From Blastopirellula sp. J2-11 (lineage in GTDB: Bacteria; Planctomycetota; Planctomycetia; Pirellulales; Pirellulaceae), in the NCBI RefSeq assembly GCF_024584705.1, contig NZ_CP097384.1, forward strand, positions 4,588,001 through 4,652,000: 64,000 bases of DNA, given 5' to 3'. The notes below the pieces were generated by a model. It saw nothing but the letters and a program-made list of their open reading frames with translations, did not search any database and had not been told where the DNA came from. The position numbers and the translations under genes were made by a program. This document shows, in pieces, positions 26,697 through 35,438 of this stretch; within the stretch, counting starts at the first letter, position 1; every line of letters starts with the position of its first letter.

Positions 26697-29260
26697 AGTT
26701 CACCCTCAAGGATTATCAAAATGAAGCCGTCCTCGATGTGCTGGACAACATGAAAAAAGCACGCAAGCGCTGGCATGAGGACGCCGACCGCCACGCCTTT
26801 TCACTGACTGCCGCGACCGGAGCAGGAAAGACGGTTATGGCTGCCGCCGTGTTCGAGGCCCTTTTTCACGGTGACGACGGCTACGATTTCGACCGCGATC
26901 CCGGCGCAGTCGTGCTTTGGTTCAGCGACGATCCATCTCTAAATGAGCAGACGCGATTTCGACTTATGGAGTCGTCCGACCGACTATGGCCCACTGACCT
27001 AATGGTCGTGGAAAACACCTTCAACCGCGCTAAATTCTGCGCTGGGAGGGTTTACTTCCTCAACACGCAAAAGTTGGGCAAGAAAAGTCTTCTCGTACGT
27101 GGCTTTGATGGCGAAGAAGATAGTGGTATCTTCCCGGAAATCCGACCCGACCTTCGTAATTACACGATCTGGGACACGATCCAGAATACGATTGAAGACC
27201 CTGCGTTGACACTCTATTTGGTGCTAGATGAGGCGCACCGCGGAATGGGAACGCAAAACCGTGAGAAGTCCACCATTGTCAAACGACTCATCAACGGAGA
27301 CGGTGGAGTTCCGGGAATCCCTGTCGTGTGGGGTATTTCAGCCACTGTTGACCGTTTCAACATAGCGATGGACGGGGCGAAGGGCCGCAGCATACTGCCA
27401 AATGTTACCGTTGACGCTACTCGCGTTCAGGATTCCGGCCTGTTGAAGGATACAATCGCGCTAGACATTCCCGACGAAGCCACGGGCGACTTCGACACGG
27501 TGCTCGTGCGCCGCGCCACCGATAAGCTGCGCGAGTGCACGGAAGAATGGGCGGCCTATGCCGCGCAGCAAGAAAGTGGCGAGACCGTTTTACCGCTTAT
27601 GGTATTGCAGGTACCGAATACCCCGAATCACAAGGAGATCGGCCGCGCGCTGAGCACAATTTTTCAGCAATGGCCAGATTTGCCGGAAACCTCCGTGGCG
27701 CATGTGTTCGGCGAACACAAAACACAGACATTCGGCGAGTATTCTGTACCTTACATTCAGCCGCAACGCGTGCAGGATGAAATATCGGTGCGCATCCTGA
27801 TTGCTAAGGATGCTATCAGCACTGGTTGGGATTGCCCCCGCGCGGAAGTGATGGTGTCATTTCGCCCAGCGGTTGACCAGACCTACATTGCTCAATTGCT
27901 TGGCCGCATGGTACGCACGCCCTTGGCGAGGCGAATTCCTGGTAACGACAGGTTAAATGCTGTGGATTGCTTGCTGCCGAAGTTTGAAAAGGAAACAGTG
28001 GAAAATGTCATAAAGGCATTGCGTGAAGGAGGCGGCGACACGCCACCGACTGGCCGTATCCTAATCAACCCAATCGAAATGAAGCCAAATTCGGATGTAC
28101 TAGAAACGGTATGGACGAAATTTGTATCACTGCCATCTCAGATTCGGCCGCAACGCGGTGCGAAACCGGCTATCCGCCTGACGGCTCTGGCTCATGAACT
28201 AGCTTCAGACGGTCTATTGCCCGACGCAGGACGAGAAGCGCACTCCGCCATGCATACGGTACTGGACGAATTTATTGCCAAACAATCACAGGCATATACC
28301 GATAAACGCGCATCGGTGATGACGGTCGAAGGTCGCACTATTATTGCCGACCTGAAAAGCGGTGAAACATGTGATGCCCGATTCCAGGCCGATGCAGATG
28401 ACGCGGTGGTCAACGATGCATATCGTCATACGGCTCGCATCATCAGTCCCGACATTGCCCGGACTTATACATTGGAACGGGCAAAACGAAAGCCGGAGGC
28501 AGAAGAAGATTTTGAGGATGCATTGACAGAGGCTCGCGAGGATGTAGCCGCATTGCACTTACTGGAAAATCTGCAGCTCGCGTTCGATACCGAAGCTAAA
28601 AAGCTGTCGGACGATTGGCTTGATGAATACTACAGCCACATCAAGAAACTGCCGCACGACCGACAGGATGCCTACCGGCAGATCGTCGCACTGAGCACTG
28701 AACCACAGGATGTGGATCTGGCTCGCCCCATATCACGTTTCGAGCCAACGAAAGCGCGAGAGCAAGACGGATCGGAAACGAATATTCCGGACTACGAGCA
28801 ACACCTGCTGTGTAACGACCAGGGTACATATCCAGCAGAATTGAATCCATTGGAAAAGGCGGTTCTAGCTGCTGAATTTGGCCGGGACGGCTTCCTTTGG
28901 TGGTACCGCAATCCCAACCGCCCTAGCCAGGATTCTCTGGGCATCTCGTATAACGATGGAGGCGACATCAAGATAGTCCGACCCGATTTCATCTTCTTCG
29001 CTGAACAAGGTGATGAGATTGTGGTCGATATTGTCGACCCTCATGGTTTTCACTTGGCCGACGCTTTGCCAAAATTGCAAGGCTTATCGCGCTATGCTGA
29101 AACGCATTCTGACGTGTTCCGACGCGTCGAAGCTATTGCCGAGGTCGGCAGCCAATTGCGCGTGCTGGACCTGAACCGCCCTGACGTCCGCAAGGCCATT
29201 TCGGAAGCAACAAACGCAGAAGCTCTGTACAAGAGTGCGGCCGCCGGCGATTATTCTTAG
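26693..29260 (+). CDS. Type III restriction Res-like DEAD/DEAH helicase with altered nuclease motif
   Basis: An 855-residue SF2 helicase. Walker A is TGAGKT near residues 42-47, Walker B is DEAH at 179-182, and the later helicase motifs are seen in VVWGISATVDRF and in TYIAQLLGRMVRTPLARR. This is the layout of type III restriction subunits, which translocate or switch along DNA with ATP and cleave through a C-terminal PD-(D/E)XK domain. Here that domain reads RPDFIFF at D765 and VVDIVDPHG from D779: the usual ExK is DIV, lacking the catalytic lysine at the expected place. Cleavage may thus be weak, absent or use a moved residue. The start is a TTG inside the overlap with the methyltransferase stop. 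Confidence 0.82.
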   Translation: MKFTLKDYQNEAVLDVLDNMKKARKRWHEDADRHAFSLTAATGAGKTVMAAAVFEALFHGDDGYDFDRDPGAVVLWFSDDPSLNEQTRFRLMESSDRLWPTDLMVVENTFNRAKFCAGRVYFLNTQKLGKKSLLVRGFDGEEDSGIFPEIRPDLRNYTIWDTIQNTIEDPALTLYLVLDEAHRGMGTQNREKSTIVKRLINGDGGVPGIPVVWGISATVDRFNIAMDGAKGRSILPNVTVDATRVQDSGLLKDTIALDIPDEATGDFDTVLVRRATDKLRECTEEWAAYAAQQESGETVLPLMVLQVPNTPNHKEIGRALSTIFQQWPDLPETSVAHVFGEHKTQTFGEYSVPYIQPQRVQDEISVRILIAKDAISTGWDCPRAEVMVSFRPAVDQTYIAQLLGRMVRTPLARRIPGNDRLNAVDCLLPKFEKETVENVIKALREGGGDTPPTGRILINPIEMKPNSDVLETVWTKFVSLPSQIRPQRGAKPAIRLTALAHELASDGLLPDAGREAHSAMHTVLDEFIAKQSQAYTDKRASVMTVEGRTIIADLKSGETCDARFQADADDAVVNDAYRHTARIISPDIARTYTLERAKRKPEAEEDFEDALTEAREDVAALHLLENLQLAFDTEAKKLSDDWLDEYYSHIKKLPHDRQDAYRQIVALSTEPQDVDLARPISRFEPTKAREQDGSETNIPDYEQHLLCNDQGTYPAELNPLEKAVLAAEFGRDGFLWWYRNPNRPSQDSLGISYNDGGDIKIVRPDFIFFAEQGDEIVVDIVDPHGFHLADALPKLQGLSRYAETHSDVFRRVEAIAEVGSQLRVLDLNRPDVRKAISEATNAEALYKSAAAGDYS

Positions 29261-29354
29261 TCGGAAATACGTGGGTGTAAGCTAATCCCGAAATCGTTGG
29301 GGATTTTCTCTCGTATAGCGACGCGAATCGCGACTTTTCCGGAGGCAAAGTGCA

Positions 29355-32300
29355 TTGCCAACAAAGCGTACGATTTTGGAATCCCTGAAGAAATCTCAAT
29401 TGCTGAAGTTGGGTAAGGAGTCTGGACTGGCAGGGTTAGGCGCCAAAAAGAAAGAAGAAGTTGTCGAGATATTAGCGACGAGGCGGTCACTCTCGACTAG
29501 GCACGTTCTTGGATCGCTTCGACTCGACGAATTGAAGGCTCTCTGCATCGAACTCAACGTTCCCGTGACAGATCGGAGAAAAATTGCATACGTCGATGCC
29601 CTGCTTCGTACACCATCCAAATCTGACCGGCAAATCAAGAACTCGACCGTAAAGCGCAAGAAGACGTCGCGATCTTCCGAGAGCAAGGGACGTTCGTCGA
29701 AAACGCTTTCAACAATACGCCGAGGCATACGCTATCAGGACTTGGTTGCTGCTGAGTCCCTTCTCGAAATGCTCACGGACGACGTATCGCCGCCTCTTTG
29801 GATAATGCTTGAAAACCGAGCTGGCGGCACATTTGACGATGTTGTGATTGGCTACCCAAATCAAGTCGTGTGGAAACAGGTGAAGTGGTCCCAGAACCCC
29901 GGCTCGGAACCGCTTACAATCCACACCTTAGCGAAGCAGAGTCGTCAACGGCAGACGGCTCTGATTTCAAGCTTTGCTGAAAGCTATCGACGTATCACGA
30001 AGGACGGTACGTCGTTCGAACTTGAGATTGTCACCAACCGTTCACTCGATTCGGAATTTCAACGGTTCGTCAGTGGAACAAGATCGACTATAAAATCAAC
30101 GCTTAGCAAGAAACAGATTCAACAGCTCGAAACTTCTTGGCAACCCCTATCTGGTTTCAGCAAGGATGAGTTTTGGCGATTTCTAAGATCACTACGATTC
30201 AAAGTGAACTCGCCGGACCTATCCAGACGAGAGAGCGAAATAAAACGCACCGTCAGGCTACTTGGGCGCGATCAAGATGCATACTACCGGCTAATTGAAG
30301 CGATTTCGGAGTGGTCACAGGATAAAAAGAAACAGCGAATTGTTCGCACTGATGTTGAAGGCGTATTGGGAGCCACGACATCATTTCCCTCAAATGATTT
30401 CGACATGCCCGACAAGCGAGTGAGACGAGACGAATCGCAGCGGGAACTATCGAGACGCATAGAGTCGATGGCGAATGGATATGTCCTTGTTCTTGGTGCG
30501 CCCGGCTCCGGCAAGAGTACACTGCTGAATACTTTTTGCGACGAACAAAGCTGGCGAAAGAACTACGACGTTGTCCTCTACAACTGCTTTACCGGCACAT
30601 CCGATCAATTCCTTCGTATACGAACTCGAGCTGACAATTTTGGGAGGTTTTTATCTCGCGCGCTTTACGAATTGTTTCAGGGCCAATTCGGCCTCCGCTT
30701 TGACGCTGAGAAAGCCGGAATAGAATCACTTGTTAATCGAGCGGCATCTTGTTTGAAACCAGGGCGTAAACTCGCGATCATAATCGATGGCATTGACTAC
30801 GCACAGAGCTTTGCATCAGACGGCGCACAGTCGCTTTTCAACAATCTTCCGGTAAATCTTCCGCCGGGAATTGTATTCGTCTTGTCGGCTCGAGTCTTGG
30901 ATCAGATGCCTACCCATGCCCGGCGAAATTGTCATGGTGAGCCAATCGAGATCCCACCCTTGGATCTCAATCAGGTTGCCGACCTCTTAGCGCAATACGG
31001 CGTCACTCAAAATGCATCCCTACGCGATCATCAAGTGGCGAGTTTATGCTACACCGTTCGAGCGAAGAGCTCGGGACACGCACTACACACCAGCATGGTC
31101 GTCAAACAGCTTGTCGCAGGCATCCGCGAGGGAATAACTCCTGAGACCGTTCTAGAAGAAGTGGCATCATACGATGGGGATATCGAAAAGTACTATGCGA
31201 TGGTCTTGGAGGCTCCGCGTAGGGCGTTAGCAAAGGAGGCCCTTGGAATTCTCGCGTCGAGTCCATTCGAGCTTACATCTCGAGAAATTGCACAAATCTT
31301 AGATCCACCAGCAGACCCTCGAGATGTCGAAGATCAACTGCAAGGTTGCGCTCATCTGTTCCGCCGAATTGGAGAATTTTGGTATTTCAGTCACGATAGC
31401 CTGCGTTCGTTTGCTCTATCGCATTCTTCGATTGAGAGGTTTAACAAAGAACGGCAATTCCAATTCCTAATAGAACTACAGAATGACCCAAGGACTGGGG
31501 AGCACTTGCTACATCTATTGGCAGAGATTGACTACGACCAAGGCGTTCAAGCCGACGTGGATTGCGAATGGTTGGTACGTCAAATCGCAGCCGGCGCCAG
31601 CACATCTCTCTTGCACGAGGGGTGCCAGAAACTCGCCCTAGCCGCCTTGGAAAAGCAAGATTGGGATGGTTTGGCGAAGTACTGGATGCTAAAGGGGTGC
31701 CTGGAACGCGCCGAGTTCGACGGCGATCTTTACGAATCGCATCTAGTCGATGCTTGGCTCTCGCAGAATCGGGTCGATCTTGTCGAGCGATATGTGTACG
31801 TCGCTTCCCAGTTCCTCTCAAGCGTTTACCCTGGCCCAGATGTCATAGAACTTCTAGATTCTCATGGGCACGCCGAGCTTTCGAGTCGATTGAAGGACAG
31901 GAGTCTTAGCCAGTCAATTCCGAACGTTGACAACCTCGGTCCCAATGTTGAGTTTGAGTATTTCATTCGGCATCTCGCTTCAAGAGCAACTCCCGACGAA
32001 GTAATCGATACGATCGAGGAGGCACTGCAGGACTCCGAAACTAGCGACGACGATTTCTTAAGTTCGCACCTTGACCCAAGCCGGTATACAAGCCTAGCAG
32101 CCTACGAGTGCTTGGATTCAGAGGACTATGCGAGAGTTGATTCCTGGTTGCAACAACGCCCATGCTCATTCGACCAAGCCACTATGGCGGATCTTTGGCT
32201 CAGAACGAGAATTTCCCTAGGCGAACTAGGAGAGCACGCAGCCAAAGCCAGAAAGCTCTTTCGGTATATTACCGATCGCGAGATTCTACTGGCGGTCATC

Positions 32301-33632
32301 AGTATTCCAGAGCTACGTCAAAGCGTCGCGAAAAGGTTTGCAGAATTGCCACTTCCCGCGTCCCTAAGCGCGAGATACCCATGGTATGAGTACGGAAACA
32401 GTTACGCTGAGATTTGCGATCTTTACAACGACGTACGCTTGTGCAACCAGCTCTCCATGGAATCTCGCCTGTTCGAAATCGATTCACTTATTAGACGGCA
32501 GCCGTCGGGTGTGGCCCAAGCCTTCCAGGCAGGGATCGTCGCGATGGCCCCAGAATCACCAGAACAACCTCTCGACTGGCGGGCGAGCATGGCAGTCCTT
32601 TGCGACCGGATTCACGCATTAGCCTCCAATAACCAGCGGGGAAGTGTCGTTAATCCGGCTTCATTTTATGTTTCTGGCCTCGGCGAAATTGTCCGACCAG
32701 CTTTACTACAAGCTAAGCAAGAACATCAGCTGCTGGAATTTGAAAATGTCGTGCAACGCGAGCTACTCCCTGCACTCAAAAGTGCTCGAATTCAATATCG
32801 CTCAGGCACTCTTTCCCTGTGTGACCTGTTTTGGGATGCGAAGTGTTGCGAGGCACTTAATCGTCGACTGCTTGAAAACGTGGAAGATGGCCTCATGGAC
32901 TCGTGGGACTTCAAGTCCGGTTCTCTTATTGGCCTGAGCGCCCGCTACGGCAAGCTTGGTGATCTGAATTCAAGTCGACGGGTGCTGACAGCTGGCGTCC
33001 GCGCATCCTTCACATACGGATATCGAAAAGACACGGCGATCAATGACTTCATTGTTGCATTTGAACAGGTGGGAGCACTGCTTGGCACGCGACTCTCAAA
33101 AGTCGCGGAATTCATAACGCAATTGCTGTTGATACTCGACCACCTGACGGATGGAGCGATGCTCTATGACACTCCAGGCCACTTCGTTGCCGTCTTATGC
33201 AAATTCGACATTCGCCTTGCCGCTCACCATGGTCAAATACTTCAAAAGCGGTGCCGTCAGCTGAAACTTTACAACTTTGCAATGGCGTTGCGAGACCATG
33301 GTCTGAACGTGACCGATATTCAGCCATTTTTTGAAGACGAAGCCCCTGATGTTGAATTCGAAAAGGTAGACGGCGATTCACGCGCGCATTTTGTCACAAG
33401 TCAATCAAAACCGTATCGAAACGTCGGCGACCTAAAGTCGGCACTGTCTGAAATGATTTCGTCAAGTTCCTTTGGGAGTGCGTTCCATAAACTACCGAAC
33501 CTAGTAAGCAGTTTGGTAAACTTTGGAAATACCGAGGCAGCGCTGAGAGTATTCGAAAGGCTCGAACATGGTCTTCGTGCTCGAGTTGCGATGTACCCTC
33601 TTCCCGATCTCGGTCAAAGCGAGGAAGAGTAA
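29355..33632 (+). CDS. DUF4297/Cap4-like nuclease - STAND NTPase (Avs-like defence protein)
   Basis: A 1,425-residue multidomain protein. Residues 1-80 carry two SAP-like DNA-binding motifs (LKKSQLLKLGKESGLAGLG; LRLDELKALCIELNVP). A Lys/Ser-rich linker leads to a PD-(D/E)XK domain of the DUF4297 (Cap4) type: YQDLVAAESLLEML, then E153, D161-D162 and Q175-V-K177. The NTPase has Walker A GAPGSGKST (382-390) and Walker B KLAIIIDGIDYA (about 475-486), fitting the STAND class. The remaining 700 residues are helical repeats, the usual sensor region. Avs proteins sense phage terminase or portal and then degrade DNA with such N-terminal nucleases. The start is TTG with GGAGG nine bases upstream, 94 bases after Res. 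It is shorter than the best-known Avs3 proteins. Confidence 0.75.
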   Translation: MPTKRTILESLKKSQLLKLGKESGLAGLGAKKKEEVVEILATRRSLSTRHVLGSLRLDELKALCIELNVPVTDRRKIAYVDALLRTPSKSDRQIKNSTVKRKKTSRSSESKGRSSKTLSTIRRGIRYQDLVAAESLLEMLTDDVSPPLWIMLENRAGGTFDDVVIGYPNQVVWKQVKWSQNPGSEPLTIHTLAKQSRQRQTALISSFAESYRRITKDGTSFELEIVTNRSLDSEFQRFVSGTRSTIKSTLSKKQIQQLETSWQPLSGFSKDEFWRFLRSLRFKVNSPDLSRRESEIKRTVRLLGRDQDAYYRLIEAISEWSQDKKKQRIVRTDVEGVLGATTSFPSNDFDMPDKRVRRDESQRELSRRIESMANGYVLVLGAPGSGKSTLLNTFCDEQSWRKNYDVVLYNCFTGTSDQFLRIRTRADNFGRFLSRALYELFQGQFGLRFDAEKAGIESLVNRAASCLKPGRKLAIIIDGIDYAQSFASDGAQSLFNNLPVNLPPGIVFVLSARVLDQMPTHARRNCHGEPIEIPPLDLNQVADLLAQYGVTQNASLRDHQVASLCYTVRAKSSGHALHTSMVVKQLVAGIREGITPETVLEEVASYDGDIEKYYAMVLEAPRRALAKEALGILASSPFELTSREIAQILDPPADPRDVEDQLQGCAHLFRRIGEFWYFSHDSLRSFALSHSSIERFNKERQFQFLIELQNDPRTGEHLLHLLAEIDYDQGVQADVDCEWLVRQIAAGASTSLLHEGCQKLALAALEKQDWDGLAKYWMLKGCLERAEFDGDLYESHLVDAWLSQNRVDLVERYVYVASQFLSSVYPGPDVIELLDSHGHAELSSRLKDRSLSQSIPNVDNLGPNVEFEYFIRHLASRATPDEVIDTIEEALQDSETSDDDFLSSHLDPSRYTSLAAYECLDSEDYARVDSWLQQRPCSFDQATMADLWLRTRISLGELGEHAAKARKLFRYITDREILLAVISIPELRQSVAKRFAELPLPASLSARYPWYEYGNSYAEICDLYNDVRLCNQLSMESRLFEIDSLIRRQPSGVAQAFQAGIVAMAPESPEQPLDWRASMAVLCDRIHALASNNQRGSVVNPASFYVSGLGEIVRPALLQAKQEHQLLEFENVVQRELLPALKSARIQYRSGTLSLCDLFWDAKCCEALNRRLLENVEDGLMDSWDFKSGSLIGLSARYGKLGDLNSSRRVLTAGVRASFTYGYRKDTAINDFIVAFEQVGALLGTRLSKVAEFITQLLLILDHLTDGAMLYDTPGHFVAVLCKFDIRLAAHHGQILQKRCRQLKLYNFAMALRDHGLNVTDIQPFFEDEAPDVEFEKVDGDSRAHFVTSQSKPYRNVGDLKSALSEMISSSSFGSAFHKLPNLVSSLVNFGNTEAALRVFERLEHGLRARVAMYPLPDLGQSEEE

Positions 33633-33786
33633 CTCATCGGGGCTGGGATTCAGGCTCCTCCGAAAGCTGTTCGCTAGAATTGATGACCAGGAAAAGACTC
33701 GCCGGCGGCTAGGATACTGCGAACCTTCCACACCTCCAGTATGTCGTAATCTGCATCACCCCATCCACGGGTAAGCCGCTGCGAAA

Positions 33787-35004
33787 ATGAAGTGTGACCA
33801 CCCAAATCTCCAGTGTTTGAACGAGTACGAAATAGTTCGCAAGTATCGTTGCGATCATTGCGGTGAGGTGATGATGTGTTCTTGCGAAGAGCAGTTCGGT
33901 ACGCATTATTTGCCCCACCAATTGCGAGAGAGCTATTGCGCAGATACGAATTCACACGTCGCAGTGACGATCGGGTTCCAGCGTGACGTGTGCCGAGAAT
34001 GCCGTGGATTGCCTATTCATTCCTTCCCGGTCGCCGAAATCCACGGTCGCACGACAAAAATCAAACGTTATTACTGGCGTGAGTTACTCAAGAGGGAATT
34101 AGAGTTGTATGGCGAATGGGCAGCCGTACATGGAGTAAATCCGCTCATTGCCAGCGACGACGCAGCCAACGCCGCTCGCCAAAGCGCTGCGGAGCAAGCT
34201 CTTCAAGAAGTTAAGCGACTTCACGAAACGAATCCTAAGTACACCTTCATTCCGGAGCCGTCGCAGGCTGATATCATTTCAGAATGTGACGTCGAAGTGG
34301 TCTCACTCCAGGCGATGTACGTCAGTGATCCAGCGAATCGGCGCGTTCGGCTGATGTGGCAGGACCAAGCGATCAATGTTGAAGACTTTGCGCAGTTGCA
34401 TTTTCGCAACGAAGGATACGACTCAATTGCCCTGGAAAGTATCCCCTTCCATGTTCTTTTCGGTATCTTCATGTGGCCGGTTATCCAGGATCCCGATGAC
34501 GAACGGCTCGAAGTCTGCTGTTTTGGTGACCGCCAAGCGTATAATGATGGCGAGGCAGGCGAAATCATCCGGTGTCACAAGCCAGACGACTTTGGTAAGC
34601 CAGGATACGCGAAACGCAGAAAGGAAGCGATTGAGGAACATTTTTTTGAGTCGGTTGATGCCGATAATCTCGAATGGCTATTCGAGTATTGGTTGGAGCC
34701 AAGTGAGAAGTTGCGACAATACCTTTGGGCACATCGCGCCGCGGATATCGAAAAAGCTCAAAGGCTGATCCGAATTCTTCCTGGGGAGGTTCTTATCGCA
34801 ATACTGCGGTATTTAGTCGATTCTTACTGGGAGCGATACCTAGGCTGGCCAGATCTACTTATTTTTCGGGACGACGACTATTTTTTTGCGGAGGTAAAAT
34901 CCTCAAAAGATAAGCTCTCCATCGAACAAAAGCGATGGATTAGCGACAATCACAAAGCCCTAAAGTTGCCGTTCAAGCTTGTGAAAATCCACAAGCTGCG
35001 ATGA
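33787..35004 (+). CDS. Zinc-ribbon VRR-NUC nuclease
   Basis: A 405-residue protein. The N-terminus has several Cys pairs (KYRCDHCGEVMMCSCEE; DVCRECRGLP) with His nearby, fitting zinc binding. The last 80 residues match the VRR-NUC fold: LGWPDLLIFRDDDYFFAEVK, with P355-D356 and E369-V-K371 as the PD-(D/E)XK residues, then LSIEQKRWISDN and PFKLVKIHK. VRR-NUC domains occur in FAN1 and in many phage and restriction nucleases that cut branched or flapped DNA. It lies 154 bases after the Avs-like gene on the same strand, so it may be part of that cluster. The middle 200 residues are not recognised. Confidence 0.75.
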   Translation: MKCDHPNLQCLNEYEIVRKYRCDHCGEVMMCSCEEQFGTHYLPHQLRESYCADTNSHVAVTIGFQRDVCRECRGLPIHSFPVAEIHGRTTKIKRYYWRELLKRELELYGEWAAVHGVNPLIASDDAANAARQSAAEQALQEVKRLHETNPKYTFIPEPSQADIISECDVEVVSLQAMYVSDPANRRVRLMWQDQAINVEDFAQLHFRNEGYDSIALESIPFHVLFGIFMWPVIQDPDDERLEVCCFGDRQAYNDGEAGEIIRCHKPDDFGKPGYAKRRKEAIEEHFFESVDADNLEWLFEYWLEPSEKLRQYLWAHRAADIEKAQRLIRILPGEVLIAILRYLVDSYWERYLGWPDLLIFRDDDYFFAEVKSSKDKLSIEQKRWISDNHKALKLPFKLVKIHKLR

Positions 35005-35009
35005 GGTCC

Positions 35010-35438
35010 CTAGAGGCAAACACGTCCCCTTCGATGCATTGAAGGGCCAACGCCACTGACCGTCCCTTGGCACAATAAAAGCCAAGGAATTCGCTGTTTT
35101 CGCCAGTCCGATAAGGCCGTAAGAGGTCTTAAATCCCTTTCCGTCACCCCATCACGCCCACGCTCCGTCACCGGCAAAAACAAAATGGCCTCCTGAATAT
35201 CCGGCGCCAACTGCAGCAAATTCATGATCTGGGTCAGCCGAGCCCGAGTCACGTGCCCAAGCCGCGCCAATTCCGCCTGGTCGGTAACCTCGCCGTCCCG
35301 GATCATTTGATCGAGCCGAATCGCCAACGCCATCAACCGCGACACGCGTGGCACGCGGCCCACCGAGGTCTTCTCTTCCCGGACCTTCCGACTCCGACGC
35401 GCCGTCTGAAACTCCACCTTCCGCTGAACCGTTATCAT
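35010..35438 (-). CDS. Recombinase-associated HTH protein, possibly with an altered C-terminus
   Basis: A 142-residue basic protein that overlaps the recombinase stop by ATGA. The middle forms an HTH of the KorB/ParB type (VTDQAELARLGHVTRARLTQIMNLL, about residues 52-76), then DIQEAILFLPV and ERDLRPLTALSDWRKQR. Small HTH proteins of this kind follow serine recombinases in planctomycete elements and may direct recombination or regulate the operon. In relatives as I recall them the protein ends soon after the DWRxQR segment; the last 27 residues here look unrelated, so the 3' end may read across an element boundary. It converges with the VRR-NUC gene, six bases away. Confidence 0.6.
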   Translation of the reverse strand: MITVQRKVEFQTARRSRKVREEKTSVGRVPRVSRLMALAIRLDQMIRDGEVTDQAELARLGHVTRARLTQIMNLLQLAPDIQEAILFLPVTERGRDGVTERDLRPLTALSDWRKQRIPWLLLCQGTVSGVGPSMHRRGRVCL

